DNA from: Oenanthe sinensis
Taxonomy: Eukaryota > Streptophyta > Magnoliopsida > Apiales > Apiaceae
Assembly: GCA_028671895.1 (NCBI GenBank)
Contig: CM053799.1
Location: 45,385,455-45,449,454 of the forward strand
Direction: 5' to 3'
Length of the DNA stretch: 64,000 nt
Shown here: piece after piece, positions 47,601 through 55,510 of the stretch
Layout of the letters: every line of letters starts with the position of its first letter
Position numbering within the stretch: the first letter of the stretch is position 1
Notes under the pieces: model-generated
The model's database searches: none
The model's input: the letters and a program-made list of their open reading frames with translations, nothing else
Told to the model about the DNA's origin: nothing
Position numbers and translations under genes: made by a program

Positions 47601-47977
47601 TAATTTCTTGGTTTAGCAAGAAACAACAGACTGTATCAACCTCAACAGCTGAGGCTGAATACATTGCAGCTGGAAGTTGCTGTGCTCAAATCTTGTGGAT
47701 GAGAAATCAATTACTTGATTATGGACTAACATTCTCAAATATTCCTATGTATTGTGATAATACTAGTGCTATTAAAATTGCAGAGAATCCAGTCCAACAC
47801 TCCAGAACAAAGCACATTGATGTCAGGTATCACTTTATTAGAGAACATGTTGAAAATGGTACTGTGACACTTCACTATGTTCCAACTGACAGACAGATTG
47901 CAGACATTTTGACAAAACCACTTGATGAATCTACCTTTCTCAAACTGGTAGGTGAATTAGGTATGTTAAATATGTAA
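44660..47977 (+). CDS. pol: Element D pol polyprotein
   Basis: Intact copia-order polyprotein, about 1100 codons, needed for processing, integration and reverse transcription. First ATG of the frame is at 44675, but the frame is open from 44660, in -1 relation to gag. Protease LILDSGCSGHMTG (near residue 15). Pre-integrase WHKKLSHINFKTL with CEACQLGK (about 145-190). Integrase D,D,E at LLHLDLFGP (about 207), RSDNGTEFK (about 270) and VVERKNRT (about 305). A Ser/Glu-rich linker (about 440-560). RT with RLVAKGYSQEEGIDY, YQMDVKSAFLNG and IYVDDIIFGS (about 787). RNase H with TSTAEAEYIAAG (about 990), ending in ADILTKPLDE. All catalytic residues are present with no stop, so the enzyme may still be active. 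Confidence 0.95.
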   Translation, partial: LVALCMQGARVKKVTLILDSGCSGHMTGKKSLLTDFEEMAGPEVSFGDGNKGQTLGYGKIVLGNVIIEQVALVDGLRHNLISISQLGDKGYHTGFDNKECLVTNKETGIVVFKGHRHGNIYEASLEDCINNEVTCLYSKASTEESWKWHKKLSHINFKTLNKLVKQNLVRGLPHVDFVQDGLCEACQLGKQRKSSFKSKTINTISEPFCLLHLDLFGPVNVMSINKNKYTLIIVDDFTRFTWVFFLHSKDEASQHIINHITFLERKSKKIVRILRSDNGTEFKNSIMENHCASKGITQQFSAPGTPQQNGVVERKNRTLIEAARTMLAESKLPVYFWAEAVNTACFTQNCTLINMHGKTPYEMIKDKKPSVKHFHIFGCKCYVLKVHPENLSKFEAKADESIFLGYASNTKAFRVFNLRTKIVMESIHVAFDDKKFTGLQDESESTTLEFENLKSSEINEEEEDEDPQTTPEPTQESAHSEGESENSTPNNSESNRSGSTQTESRQIESNSSGSGSSNSEALSESSNLGGASSFEFHSNTEDANDLGGASSSRTNLPPARKWTRNHTPDLIIGDPESGVQTRTTTQNECLYSCFLSKNEPKKIEEALQDPDWIIAMQEELNEFERNKVWKLVPRPRNRSVVGVKWVYRNKLDENGTVVRNKARLVAKGYSQEEGIDYDETFAPVARLEAIRMFLAFAAHSKFKVYQMDVKSAFLNGKLEEEVYVEQPPGFVDPKFPDHVYRLDKALYGLKQAPRAWYETLSKFLLENGFTRGTIDKTLFIRKYKGDILLVQIYVDDIIFGSTNDNLCEKFSQLMQSNYEMSMMGELNFFLGLQVKQNDDGIFINQTKYVKELLKKFDMQDAASAKTPMSTATKLDSDPKGKKVDNTSYRGMIGSLLYLTASRPDIMFATCLCARFQADPRESHLIAVKRIFRYLKGAQTLGLWYPRESDFFLIGYSDSDYAGCKVDRKSTTGQCQFLGNRLISWFSKKQQTVSTSTAEAEYIAAGSCCAQILWMRNQLLDYGLTFSNIPMYCDNTSAIKIAENPVQHSRTKHIDVRYHFIREHVENGTVTLHYVPTDRQIADILTKPLDESTFLKLVGELGMLNM

Positions 47978-48423
47978 GTGATCAAAATTAAAGAAGCAAG
48001 GTATGTACTTTAATTATAGTCCCTGTCTTAACACACTGTGATTAATTGTTAGTGCAACATTTTGTTTGGTATTTTACCTTGACAGAGTCTAGACTCTGAC
48101 GAGTCTGTAGACTCTGAAAGTCAGTAGACTCTGAGAAAATTATCGCCTAGACTCTGAAACGGTTAAAATTCGCGCCTGCAGACTCTGATTGCATTTAAAA
48201 TGTTCAAATGACTTGAAATAGGCGGTAACAGTTATTTTTTTGACCGGATACAGGCTGTAGACTCGTGTGTATTGTATGCAACTTGAACAAAATAGAATTT
48301 TTCATACAATTTACTCACTTGTTTATTGCAATTGATTTCTAAGGCAAAAATATTCACAGAGCTTTTTACGAACCCTAGCTAAATTCTTCAAGCTTCTCCA
48401 TCACTTTCAACTCAACAACTTTA
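47978..48423 (+). other. Element D non-coding gap between pol and ORF3
   Basis: No ORF. It contains an AGACTCTGA motif array (48083-48188, annotated separately) and about 230 bp of leader-like sequence before the ORF3 ATG. No convincing TATA box was seen, unlike the equivalent gap in Element A. Confidence 0.75.
48083..48188 (+). repeat. AGACTCTGA motif array upstream of Element D ORF3
   Basis: Five exact AGACTCTGA copies and one CAGAGTCT in 106 bp. AGACTCTGA is the exact reverse complement of the LTR motif TCAGAGTCT. The layout matches Element A (array in the pol-ORF3 gap, inverted relative to the LTR array) with a different motif. Confidence 0.95.
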
Positions 48424-50757
48424 ATGGCTGCCGTTTCTACTGTCATGAGAGGACCCAAGGCGATTGCGTTCACATTTGGGGATTTCGAGTTCATGACCAC
48501 AAATCATGTTGCTGCTCTTGGAGATAGGAAAGGGGTAGACGCTGACTACTACCCTGTGATGGAGTTCTTGGAACAATCCGAGCTACACTACATTCTCAAG
48601 GCATCACCAGTCATTCACATGGATGCTGTATCACAAGCATGGAGCACTGCAAAGGTAGTTGATCCTTCTCAGGATCAACCAGGTAAAATAATGTTTATCT
48701 TTGGTTCGACTACATTTGATGTCACTGCAGATGTGCTTAATTCTGTGTTTAAACTGCCTGTTAAGTCTACTTTTGATGAAATTGTATCTGATGATGACAT
48801 TAAAAGCATGTTTAAGGCAATAGGTTATTCTGCTAGCTTAGATAACATGAGCAAGATAACTAGGCCTTACTTAAGGAAAGAATGGTCATTTTTCTTCGAT
48901 CAAATTGCTAAGTGTTTTACTGGTAAGTGTAGTGGATTTGATGCTATTACTGCTATTACTTATCAAATTGGTCATAGTCTCCTATTTGATAGAATAATCA
49001 ACATTGGTGATATGTTGCTCACTCAAATGGGAGCAAAATTAAATAATGTGCATGAGGGGAGAAAGAAAGTCTACTATCATAGATTTCTTATGATTCTCCT
49101 CAATCACTTCATTCCTGACATGTCAACCAAGTTGGCAGATGATTGCTGTGTGCAGGCATACAAACAGCAAAGGAGGATATTCTCTGACATTAAGAGAATT
49201 GATGACAAAAAGAAGAGTTTACCTGCAATGACATATCCACAGGTAATGCAGGTAAAACTCTCATCCTACAAACCTTCTATCTACAATGCTTCATTTTTTG
49301 GTGGTGAAATGGTGCAGGAACAAGTAATGGAGAGTCCTCCTGCACCTACCCAAGTCACCCAATCCCCTTCAATTATACAATCTTCCAAACCAAAATCCAA
49401 AAAGAAACCAACCTCTGGTGTCTCTCAACAGGCACCAGTTGTAAAGAGAAGAAAATTGATTCAATCTAGGCTTATAGATGAGCACAGTGATGAGGAGCTC
49501 AATCCACTAGAGAAGCAAGTTGTTGAAGGACTTTCTTTGCTAAAGGAAGGTCATGATACACTTGATTCTAACCTTCAAGCCAAGTCTGTAGACTCTCAAA
49601 AGGCTACAGACTCTGAAAAACCTAGGGGAGCACCTCAGGATTCTCACATTGAGTCTCCTGAGAAATCTTTTGCTAAGAAGTACAGAAGGTTAAGGAAGGC
49701 TTATTCTGCACACACACACAAGCCTGTTATTAGTACTAACCCTGTTTTGCAGGAAACAGATGCTCCCAAGGCTCCTGCAGAGCCAGACTCTGAAATCAAG
49801 AAAACACCTGAACCAGAGTCTAATGTTGAGTCAGAGTCTAGACTGCCTTTAGACTCTGATCATGACACATTTTGGGAAGGAATGCCATTGGATGCCGCCT
49901 CATGCCTAATTGATGAGATCATTACTCCAAGTGATGAGGCACTGCTATTCTTATATCCTTTGGTGGAATCAGTTGAAGATCCAGAACAATATCAGACTAA
50001 ATCTCAAGTCTTGGATTTTCTTTCAACCTATGAAGCCCTAAGGAAGAGAATGGAAGAGGAGCTACAAATGTCTGCACAGGATGTGGTCAAAAATCTTTAC
50101 AGCTACCTATTCAACTCTTCATTCCAAGAACAAGCAGCTGGGCTCATAGAAGGCAGAACAAATGCAGTTCTCAAAGCACTAGGTGTGCCAGACTCTGAAC
50201 AGTACATTTCAAAGAAGCCTAAAAAGCTTAAGGTCCACAAAAGGAGAGCAACAGAGTCTGTTGCTGAGTTGGAAACTGAGATTGAGCAACCAGTTTTTAA
50301 CTATGAAGCAATTTGGGATAATGGAGTTACCTACAGGACAGCCATTCAATGGATCTCTCAAATTCAACCTCTGTCAAGACAGGTGGCTGACTATCTTGTC
50401 CATAATATAGGTACAATTGCCAACAAATACATCTATCCAACCTACCAAAGTAGACTGGATCAATTTAAGGGCACATATTTTCAAAGAGTAAGAAGGGAAC
50501 TGCAGGACCTCTTCAATCTCACAGATGCCCAGGCAATCAATGCAATCCATCTCAGGGCCTTTCATCACAAGTTGGATGCATTTATTCTTGACGAACAACA
50601 GGAGGTAGCAGGTGGTGCAAGGCAGTTGGAGGATGGGACTAGTGCACCAGTGGTGACTAGTGATAGAGATGCTCAGTCTGCCTCACCCACACAAGCACAC
50701 CTAGTCAGAGGTTGGGTGATAGTGGGGCAGGGGAGTATGCTGTTGAGCCCTCCTTGA
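48424..50757 (+). CDS. Element D ORF3, accessory protein of unknown function
   Basis: 777 aa, start MAAVSTVMRGPKAIAFTFGDF, preceded by about 450 bp of non-coding DNA. Residues about 149-200 (LRKEWSFFFDQIAKCFTGKCSGFDAITAITYQIGHSL) match the equivalent region of Element A ORF3, defining a shared domain of about 200 aa that I cannot assign to a known fold. A basic patch at about 320-345 (KPKSKKKP, VVKRRKL) could be a nuclear signal. The middle is Ser/Glu-rich and encoded by repeated AGACTCTGA/CAGAGTCT words. The C-terminal part (about 600-740) looks helical. I see no signal peptide or transmembrane segment, so it is not a typical envelope glycoprotein. Its end overlaps ORF4 in the -1 frame by 91 bp of open frame. 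Confidence 0.85.
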   Translation: MAAVSTVMRGPKAIAFTFGDFEFMTTNHVAALGDRKGVDADYYPVMEFLEQSELHYILKASPVIHMDAVSQAWSTAKVVDPSQDQPGKIMFIFGSTTFDVTADVLNSVFKLPVKSTFDEIVSDDDIKSMFKAIGYSASLDNMSKITRPYLRKEWSFFFDQIAKCFTGKCSGFDAITAITYQIGHSLLFDRIINIGDMLLTQMGAKLNNVHEGRKKVYYHRFLMILLNHFIPDMSTKLADDCCVQAYKQQRRIFSDIKRIDDKKKSLPAMTYPQVMQVKLSSYKPSIYNASFFGGEMVQEQVMESPPAPTQVTQSPSIIQSSKPKSKKKPTSGVSQQAPVVKRRKLIQSRLIDEHSDEELNPLEKQVVEGLSLLKEGHDTLDSNLQAKSVDSQKATDSEKPRGAPQDSHIESPEKSFAKKYRRLRKAYSAHTHKPVISTNPVLQETDAPKAPAEPDSEIKKTPEPESNVESESRLPLDSDHDTFWEGMPLDAASCLIDEIITPSDEALLFLYPLVESVEDPEQYQTKSQVLDFLSTYEALRKRMEEELQMSAQDVVKNLYSYLFNSSFQEQAAGLIEGRTNAVLKALGVPDSEQYISKKPKKLKVHKRRATESVAELETEIEQPVFNYEAIWDNGVTYRTAIQWISQIQPLSRQVADYLVHNIGTIANKYIYPTYQSRLDQFKGTYFQRVRRELQDLFNLTDAQAINAIHLRAFHHKLDAFILDEQQEVAGGARQLEDGTSAPVVTSDRDAQSASPTQAHLVRGWVIVGQGSMLLSPP

Positions 50758-53336
50758 CAACTCACCAAAGAGCTGATGAGAACCCCAGTGATATGGGAGG
50801 ACAGACTCTGATGGATGCTCATGAAGAAATTTCCCAATCTATTCTATCAGAGTCTATCCACCTTGAGGGGGAGTCTCATGCACAAACAGTCAAAGATGGT
50901 GACACTCAGACTCTGGCTTCTAATGAAGTCATGCTGAAGCAGTCAGAGTCTAGAGTAGACCCTGAGACTGGAATACTGGAGCCAACAGACTCTGAAAAGA
51001 GAGAAGATGCTAGTAAGGGTTCAGAATCTGTTGATGCTCACCCCTTGGTGGAAACCCCTAGCCTTCAGACATTTGAAGGGGTTCCCCTCCATCAAGGTGG
51101 TTCAGGTATTGAAGCACCATTTTTATCTCTCAACCCCTCTTCTGTAGGTTTACTGAGTGCACCCTCCAAATTGAGTGACAAAAATTCTGAGAGGCTGGCA
51201 CTGGACCAGGCAAAAGGAGAGGTAGATAAGGCTGTAGAGAGCCTGAGTGAGATTGAGAAAGTGGGTGTCCAACCCCACTGTGAGCATGAGAGAATAGGGT
51301 ATCCTGAACCTAGCTTTACTTATTGGGATCAAGATTTTCCAAAGAGTTGGTCAAATGAGTTGGAGCAGGGGATGGATGACAATTCACTATGTTTGATTGT
51401 GCAGATTGGCAAACAGGAGGAGGCTCTTGCTGCTCAGAAATCATTTACACAGAGACCCCAACTTCACCTGGTGGATTCTCTAGCAAGGAGAGCAGATAGA
51501 GTCATGGAGGCTTTGGTGGATAACCCTGTCATTTTCACTGAGGCTGCAACATTGAAGTCAGAAGAACCTCTTTTAATAATGCCTATAAGGGCTAGACTTT
51601 CAGAGTCTACAGTCTCTGATCACTCTCAGGAGGAGTCAGGGTCTGTAGTTCCGTTTGCAGTTTCGGAGTCTACACCACCACCAGAGTCTACACCTCCATT
51701 CACAAAGCCAGAGCCTGTTGCTGAGGAATGCCATTCTACAGATGATGATCTTGTTACTCCTTCTTTTATCTATTTTGATCAGGTGTTTCCTCAGTCTTGG
51801 GAGTCTGCACAGCAAAGAGGCATCAATGATAAAGATTCTTTTGAGTGTATTTTGGACATTCATCTTTCTGAGAGACTTAAGGCTTTTCAGAAAAAATCTT
51901 TTCAACAGGAACATGGTTACTATCCTGGTGAAGAAGATCAAGTCTTAGATGGAGCTGTTAAAGCTAAGCTGCCTGATGTTGCTGCTCAGTTATCCAGTGT
52001 GGTTCAGGACATTTCTCATATTCAAACAAAGCTCACTGGTGTTGATAATACAACTTCTCTGCTCAATACAAGATTTGACAGAATTCACTCTCTTCAATTA
52101 TCCAAAGAGGTCGCTTTTAAAGATGCTCTAGCTGCTATCACTACCACTCAAGCCTCTCTTCAAACTACAGTTTCTGTTTTGACCACTAAGGTTGATTCAG
52201 TTATTGCAGCCCAAACAAATATCTCCACTGTTCTTGAACAGATTCTTTTGGCTGTCACTAGTAATGATGATGTCAAAAAGGGGGAGAAGGTGAAGCAAGG
52301 TGAGTCCTCCAGGAGACATAAGGATGAGGGATGCAAGAATAAATCAAGGGGAGTTAAAAGGAGGAGAGATGGTGATGATGGAGATAGTTCTCATGGTTCT
52401 AAGGGTCCTGATGGTGTGCAACAAAAGCAATCTGGAGTAGTAAGAACTCCAACACATCAGTCAGGGACTAGACATGGGAAATCAGAGTCTAAGTCAGACT
52501 ATGATAAGCAAAGAAAGAAGTCAGACTCTGATCAAACTCAAGAACCTTCATACTTGAAGTGCAGTCAATCAAATCTGCAACTTAGAGCTAAAAAGAAGAT
52601 AGGTCTTGGAGGATTTGAAGAATCTGACATTGACAGAACATCTACTCTAACCAGGGATCCTCAATCCTTGACAGATAGGCAGTTTGAGAAGATCACTCAG
52701 AAGCACTTAAATAAAGTGGTGTCTGCTCAAATTGTGTATACTGTTTTTGAAAAGAAGATACAAGGAGGTCAGGGAGGTACAGAAAAGGTGAAGAATGAGA
52801 TGCTGGTTTACTTCTTAGAAGGTGGAAGTGTAAGGTGGATTAGTCAGTCAAATTTTATCTTTTTCAAACAGGCTGAGGAACTACAGTATATTAGATTCCT
52901 ACTTCAAATTGCTTATGAAGTTAACAAGAGCAAAGAAGCTGTCACACACAAATGGTTCAAGGAGATTGATAGGAAGCTGATTTTGCACAGACAGGCAAAT
53001 CGACAAATGGGCAAATTTTCTTTAAAATATGTTGATACTGAGGGAAATGATCAAGTCATGCCATTGGAGGAAAAACAGATTAAATTTCAAGAAGGTGTGG
53101 GTCATTACTTTGGGTTTCAGCCTATGAGTGGGAAAGTTAGTGTTCTGATGTTGAAGGACTTAAAAGATCAAGAAAGCAGTGCAAATGATCTGAGAGCAGC
53201 TTACTGTCAAATTAAATGTTCAAATGAAGAAATGAAGAAATTAAAGAAGTTTGTTGGTGAAGCTCTTGCAATTGTGGAAGAAAATATGCTAAATTCATTT
53301 TTGAAGAACAATCCAGCCTTTGAGAAGATTAAATGA
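50667..53336 (+). CDS. Element D ORF4 (likely second half of ORF3), coiled-coil accessory protein
   Basis: Open frame from 50667 to TGA 53334-53336, about 890 codons, -1 relative to ORF3. It has no ATG until about 50790, after the ORF3 overlap, so it is probably read by frameshifting or is the 3' part of one ORF split by a one-base indel near 50708-50712. Residues about 60-330 are Glu/Ser/Pro-rich. Two copies of an SFxYFDQxFPxSW-like element (SFTYWDQDFPKSW near 51312 and SFIYFDQVFPQSW near 51762) are an internal duplication. A coiled coil follows (ISHIQTKLTGV to TNISTVLEQILLAV, about 52010-52255), then a basic Lys/Arg/Asp region (52290-52540). The C-terminal domain (about 52640-53330) ends in NPAFEKIK. 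No membrane segment. Function unknown. Confidence 0.8.
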   Translation, partial: RCSVCLTHTSTPSQRLGDSGAGEYAVEPSLTTHQRADENPSDMGGQTLMDAHEEISQSILSESIHLEGESHAQTVKDGDTQTLASNEVMLKQSESRVDPETGILEPTDSEKREDASKGSESVDAHPLVETPSLQTFEGVPLHQGGSGIEAPFLSLNPSSVGLLSAPSKLSDKNSERLALDQAKGEVDKAVESLSEIEKVGVQPHCEHERIGYPEPSFTYWDQDFPKSWSNELEQGMDDNSLCLIVQIGKQEEALAAQKSFTQRPQLHLVDSLARRADRVMEALVDNPVIFTEAATLKSEEPLLIMPIRARLSESTVSDHSQEESGSVVPFAVSESTPPPESTPPFTKPEPVAEECHSTDDDLVTPSFIYFDQVFPQSWESAQQRGINDKDSFECILDIHLSERLKAFQKKSFQQEHGYYPGEEDQVLDGAVKAKLPDVAAQLSSVVQDISHIQTKLTGVDNTTSLLNTRFDRIHSLQLSKEVAFKDALAAITTTQASLQTTVSVLTTKVDSVIAAQTNISTVLEQILLAVTSNDDVKKGEKVKQGESSRRHKDEGCKNKSRGVKRRRDGDDGDSSHGSKGPDGVQQKQSGVVRTPTHQSGTRHGKSESKSDYDKQRKKSDSDQTQEPSYLKCSQSNLQLRAKKKIGLGGFEESDIDRTSTLTRDPQSLTDRQFEKITQKHLNKVVSAQIVYTVFEKKIQGGQGGTEKVKNEMLVYFLEGGSVRWISQSNFIFFKQAEELQYIRFLLQIAYEVNKSKEAVTHKWFKEIDRKLILHRQANRQMGKFSLKYVDTEGNDQVMPLEEKQIKFQEGVGHYFGFQPMSGKVSVLMLKDLKDQESSANDLRAAYCQIKCSNEEMKKLKKFVGEALAIVEENMLNSFLKNNPAFEKIK

Positions 53337-53461
53337 GAAGTAATTCTTTTTCTTTTTTAATTCTTTTATACTGTTCTAGATTATTAGTTTTATTCTTTAG
53401 TTTTGACATCATCAAACCTTGATTTATGCTTACATTCTATAAAGCATAAATAGGGGGAGAT
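53337..53461 (+). promoter_or_regulatory. Element D 3' UTR and polypurine tract
   Basis: Short T-rich 3' UTR ending in TAGGGGGAGA (53451-53460) directly before the 3' LTR. The same TAGGGGGAG word occurs twice inside pol. Confidence 0.85.
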
Positions 53462-54224
53462 TGTTAGGGATATATCCATTTGATGATGTACAAAATACTA
53501 GAACAGGGTCTAGATTAGTTTATCTGTAATAAGTCTTTCTAGTCTCTGAAATGAATAATCAGAGTCTAGATGGTCAACATTCATGTTACTTGTACTTAGA
53601 AGAATTTCTGTAGAGAGTGAAACCAGAGTTGGCATGAAGATCAGAGTCTGGAAGGTGATCAGAGTCTATAGACTATCAGAGTCTGTGATCTATCAGAGTC
53701 TACATGTGATCAGAGTCTGAAGATCATCAGAGTCTGAAGATTTCAGAGTCTATACAGTTAAGGATAAATTTGGAAGAAGATCACAGGAATGGAAAGTCTT
53801 CGAAGATCAGGATAAATATATTGCAGATATGCTGTGGGAAAGAAAGAGAATTCTAGAAGGAAACTGTCAACTAATAATTAGGAATTCTATTCCTATTGTA
53901 ATTTATCTTTCTGTTATTAGTTGATAGGCAGCTCTCTATATAAACTCTATGTAACCTAATTGTAAAGGTGTGGAAGTCGAAACATAATCATCTGAGTGAA
54001 ATTTTGTGAGAGCATAGAAATAGAGAGAGTTGCTGTGATAAACACAGAGAAGCTGCTAGGGTTTGTGTACACCCTAGGAGAGTTTTGTATTCACAAATCA
54101 ATAATACAAAACAGTACTTATTCATATTTTTGTGTTTGAGTTTGTTCTTAATTTGATTTTAAATCGGGCAGAAAAGACATACAAGTATTCAACCCCCCCT
54201 TCTACTTGTACGACTGGGAAAACA
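53462..54224 (+). repeat. Element D 3' LTR
   Basis: 763 bp. It carries the same eight-copy TCAGAGTCT array (53559-53751), the TATA box (53937-53944) and a seven-base C run. Two substitutions against the 5' LTR. Followed by the GAAGC target duplication. Confidence 0.97.
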
Positions 54225-54229
54225 GAAGC

Positions 54230-54481
54230 CATTGAAGAGTCAAATTAGCCCTAATTGTAGAACATGTAACAATCAGCCAAAGAGAGATCGCAAACAAATC
54301 ACAAAAAGCTTGCAAAGAGATCGCAGAGAGATCACAGAGAGATCGCGAAGAGATCGCGATTAGATCAGCAAGAGATCGGAAAACAGAGAAATATTGACGA
54401 ACAACTTGTATGTAAAGCTTGAGTATGATTGTGTGTATGATAGATGCGGAAGGAAATGAGCTTAGAGTCGCTCTGATACCA
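54230..54481 (-). promoter_or_regulatory. Element C leader: gag start codon, AGAGATCGC repeats, primer site
   Basis: - strand. The primer site is at 54466-54481 (TGGTATCAGAGCGACT in sense), directly after the 5' LTR. The gag start codon is at 54230-54232. Between them, 54281-54375 contains about seven copies or variants of AGAGATCGC/AGAGATCAC (+ strand wording) at 9-13 bp spacing. A short-motif array in the leader of an unrelated copia lineage is noted in the findings. Confidence 0.85.
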
Positions 54482-54683
54482 TGTCAAAAGATGAAGCTTA
54501 TCTACATTGCAGAGCTAAAAGGAAGAAGAAGAATTCTGTATATTGAATAAGAATGTTCAAAACATTACATACACTAGAGCTGGATATATATAGGCAATAA
54601 CATAACAGCTGTACAGTAACTAACTAGTAACAAACTTGATCAACTGTGTCTTTGACTTATTATTACTATTAGTATATGTAACA
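54482..54683 (-). repeat. Element C 5' LTR
   Basis: 202 bp copy of 36860-37054, with a 7-bp insertion and about five substitutions. The CATAG target duplication follows at 54684-54688. Confidence 0.95.
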
Positions 54684-54688
54684 CATAG

Positions 54689-55099
54689 AAATACATTAGT
54701 TTATAACTAATTATTTTTTGGTAGCTCCACCTTAAGTTATTTGTAAAAAGTCAAAGTGAACCAATAATTTAGTACCGCGAGAGTAACTTATATAAAATTT
54801 ATATTTAAAAAAAATATACACAAATTTTTATCAGAGGCATCGTAAATTAACCTCGATAGTGGCATGCGTTACAACTTGCAATAAGTCAGTTGTGGTAAAT
54901 CAGTTGCGCCATCCATAATTCTAATCATTATAGCATCGTCCATAATTCTAATCACTACAGTTTAATACTCCTCCTAAACACGTGCTCAAAGCATCTCCAA
55001 CCATGAGTTATTTTTAACTATATCAGTCTACGTGACACGAAATATAGATATCATCTAAAATATTTGCCACTTCAAAGGAGAAGAATTGTTGACTATAAT
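54689..55099. other. Intergenic, AT-rich
   Basis: No gene or clear repeat boundary. A short duplicated phrase (CCATAATTCTAATCA) occurs at 54912 and 54940. Confidence 0.6.
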
Positions 55100-55108
55100 T
55101 ATAAATAG

Positions 55109-55510
55109 AGTAAAGTGCACTCTGTGTACTTGCTTTTTGTGTGTCAAATCACTTTTAATACCAAACTTCTAAAACTCTCACTTATAATACTACACTTCTT
55201 CCCTTTTTGTAGTTTGTGTATTGCCGTCAAATATCTTTTAACTCCGTTAAAAAAGAAGGGTTAAGTGCACTTTGTGTACTTGCACTTTGAGTATAACAAG
55301 TGACAATTTTAGAACCATAGTATCCCAAGTGATCTGACACACAAAGTGCACTTTATCTTTTGATTTTTTAACTCCGTTAAAAGATATTTGACGGCAATAC
55401 ACAAACTATAAAAAAGGCAGAAGTGTAGTATTATAAGTGAGAGTTTTAGAAGTTTGGTATTACAAGTGGTCTGACACACAAAGAACAAGTACACGAAGTG
55501 CACTTTACTC
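55109..55510. mobile_element. Mutator-type MITE with 9-bp target duplication and nested inverted repeat
   Basis: Long terminal inverted repeats of about 145 bp (GAGTAAAGTGCACT at the left, AGTGCACTTTACTC at the right). They are flanked by a perfect 9-bp duplication TTATAAATA (55100-55108 and 55511-55519), the hallmark of Mutator-like elements. The loop (about 55258-55363) contains a second, shorter inverted repeat with the same terminal words (AAGTGCACTTTGTGTACTTG and complement), so a related copy seems to sit inside. No transposase is encoded. The transcript would form a long hairpin. Confidence 0.92.

Larger units (their letters stand above)
41557..54224 (+). mobile_element. Element D: young SIRE/Maximus-like Ty1/copia retrotransposon
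   Basis: 12.7 kb with LTRs at 41557-42327 and 53462-54224, primer site 42330-42342, gag, pol, two very long accessory ORFs and polypurine tract. Target duplication GAAGC lies at 41552-41556 and 54225-54229, inside codons 2-3 of Element C gag. The LTRs differ by two substitutions (near 41570 and 42228) and in the C-run length (15 against 7), about 0.26% divergence. At an assumed 1.3e-8 substitutions per site per year this is on the order of 0.1 million years. Coding is nearly intact: one stop in gag and frame changes at the gag/pol and ORF3/ORF4 borders. Confidence 0.97.
36860..54683 (-). mobile_element. Element C: short-LTR Ty1/copia retrotransposon, split by Element D
   Basis: - strand element: 5' LTR 54482-54683, primer site 54466-54481, leader with gag ATG at 54230-54232, Element D insertion (41557-54224), then the rest of gag-pol down to 36991, polypurine tract about 37055-37067, and 3' LTR 36860-37054. 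Target duplication CATAG lies at 36855-36859 and 54684-54688. The short LTRs (195/202 bp) and single gag-pol frame resemble the Ale/Retrofit type, which I infer but did not verify. The LTRs differ by about 5 substitutions and a 7-bp indel, so this insertion is older than Element D. Confidence 0.95.

Noticed and set aside
48424..53336. Viral envelope gene
   Set aside because: No signal peptide, no transmembrane helix and no cysteine-rich ectodomain visible; the name env-like would rest on position only.
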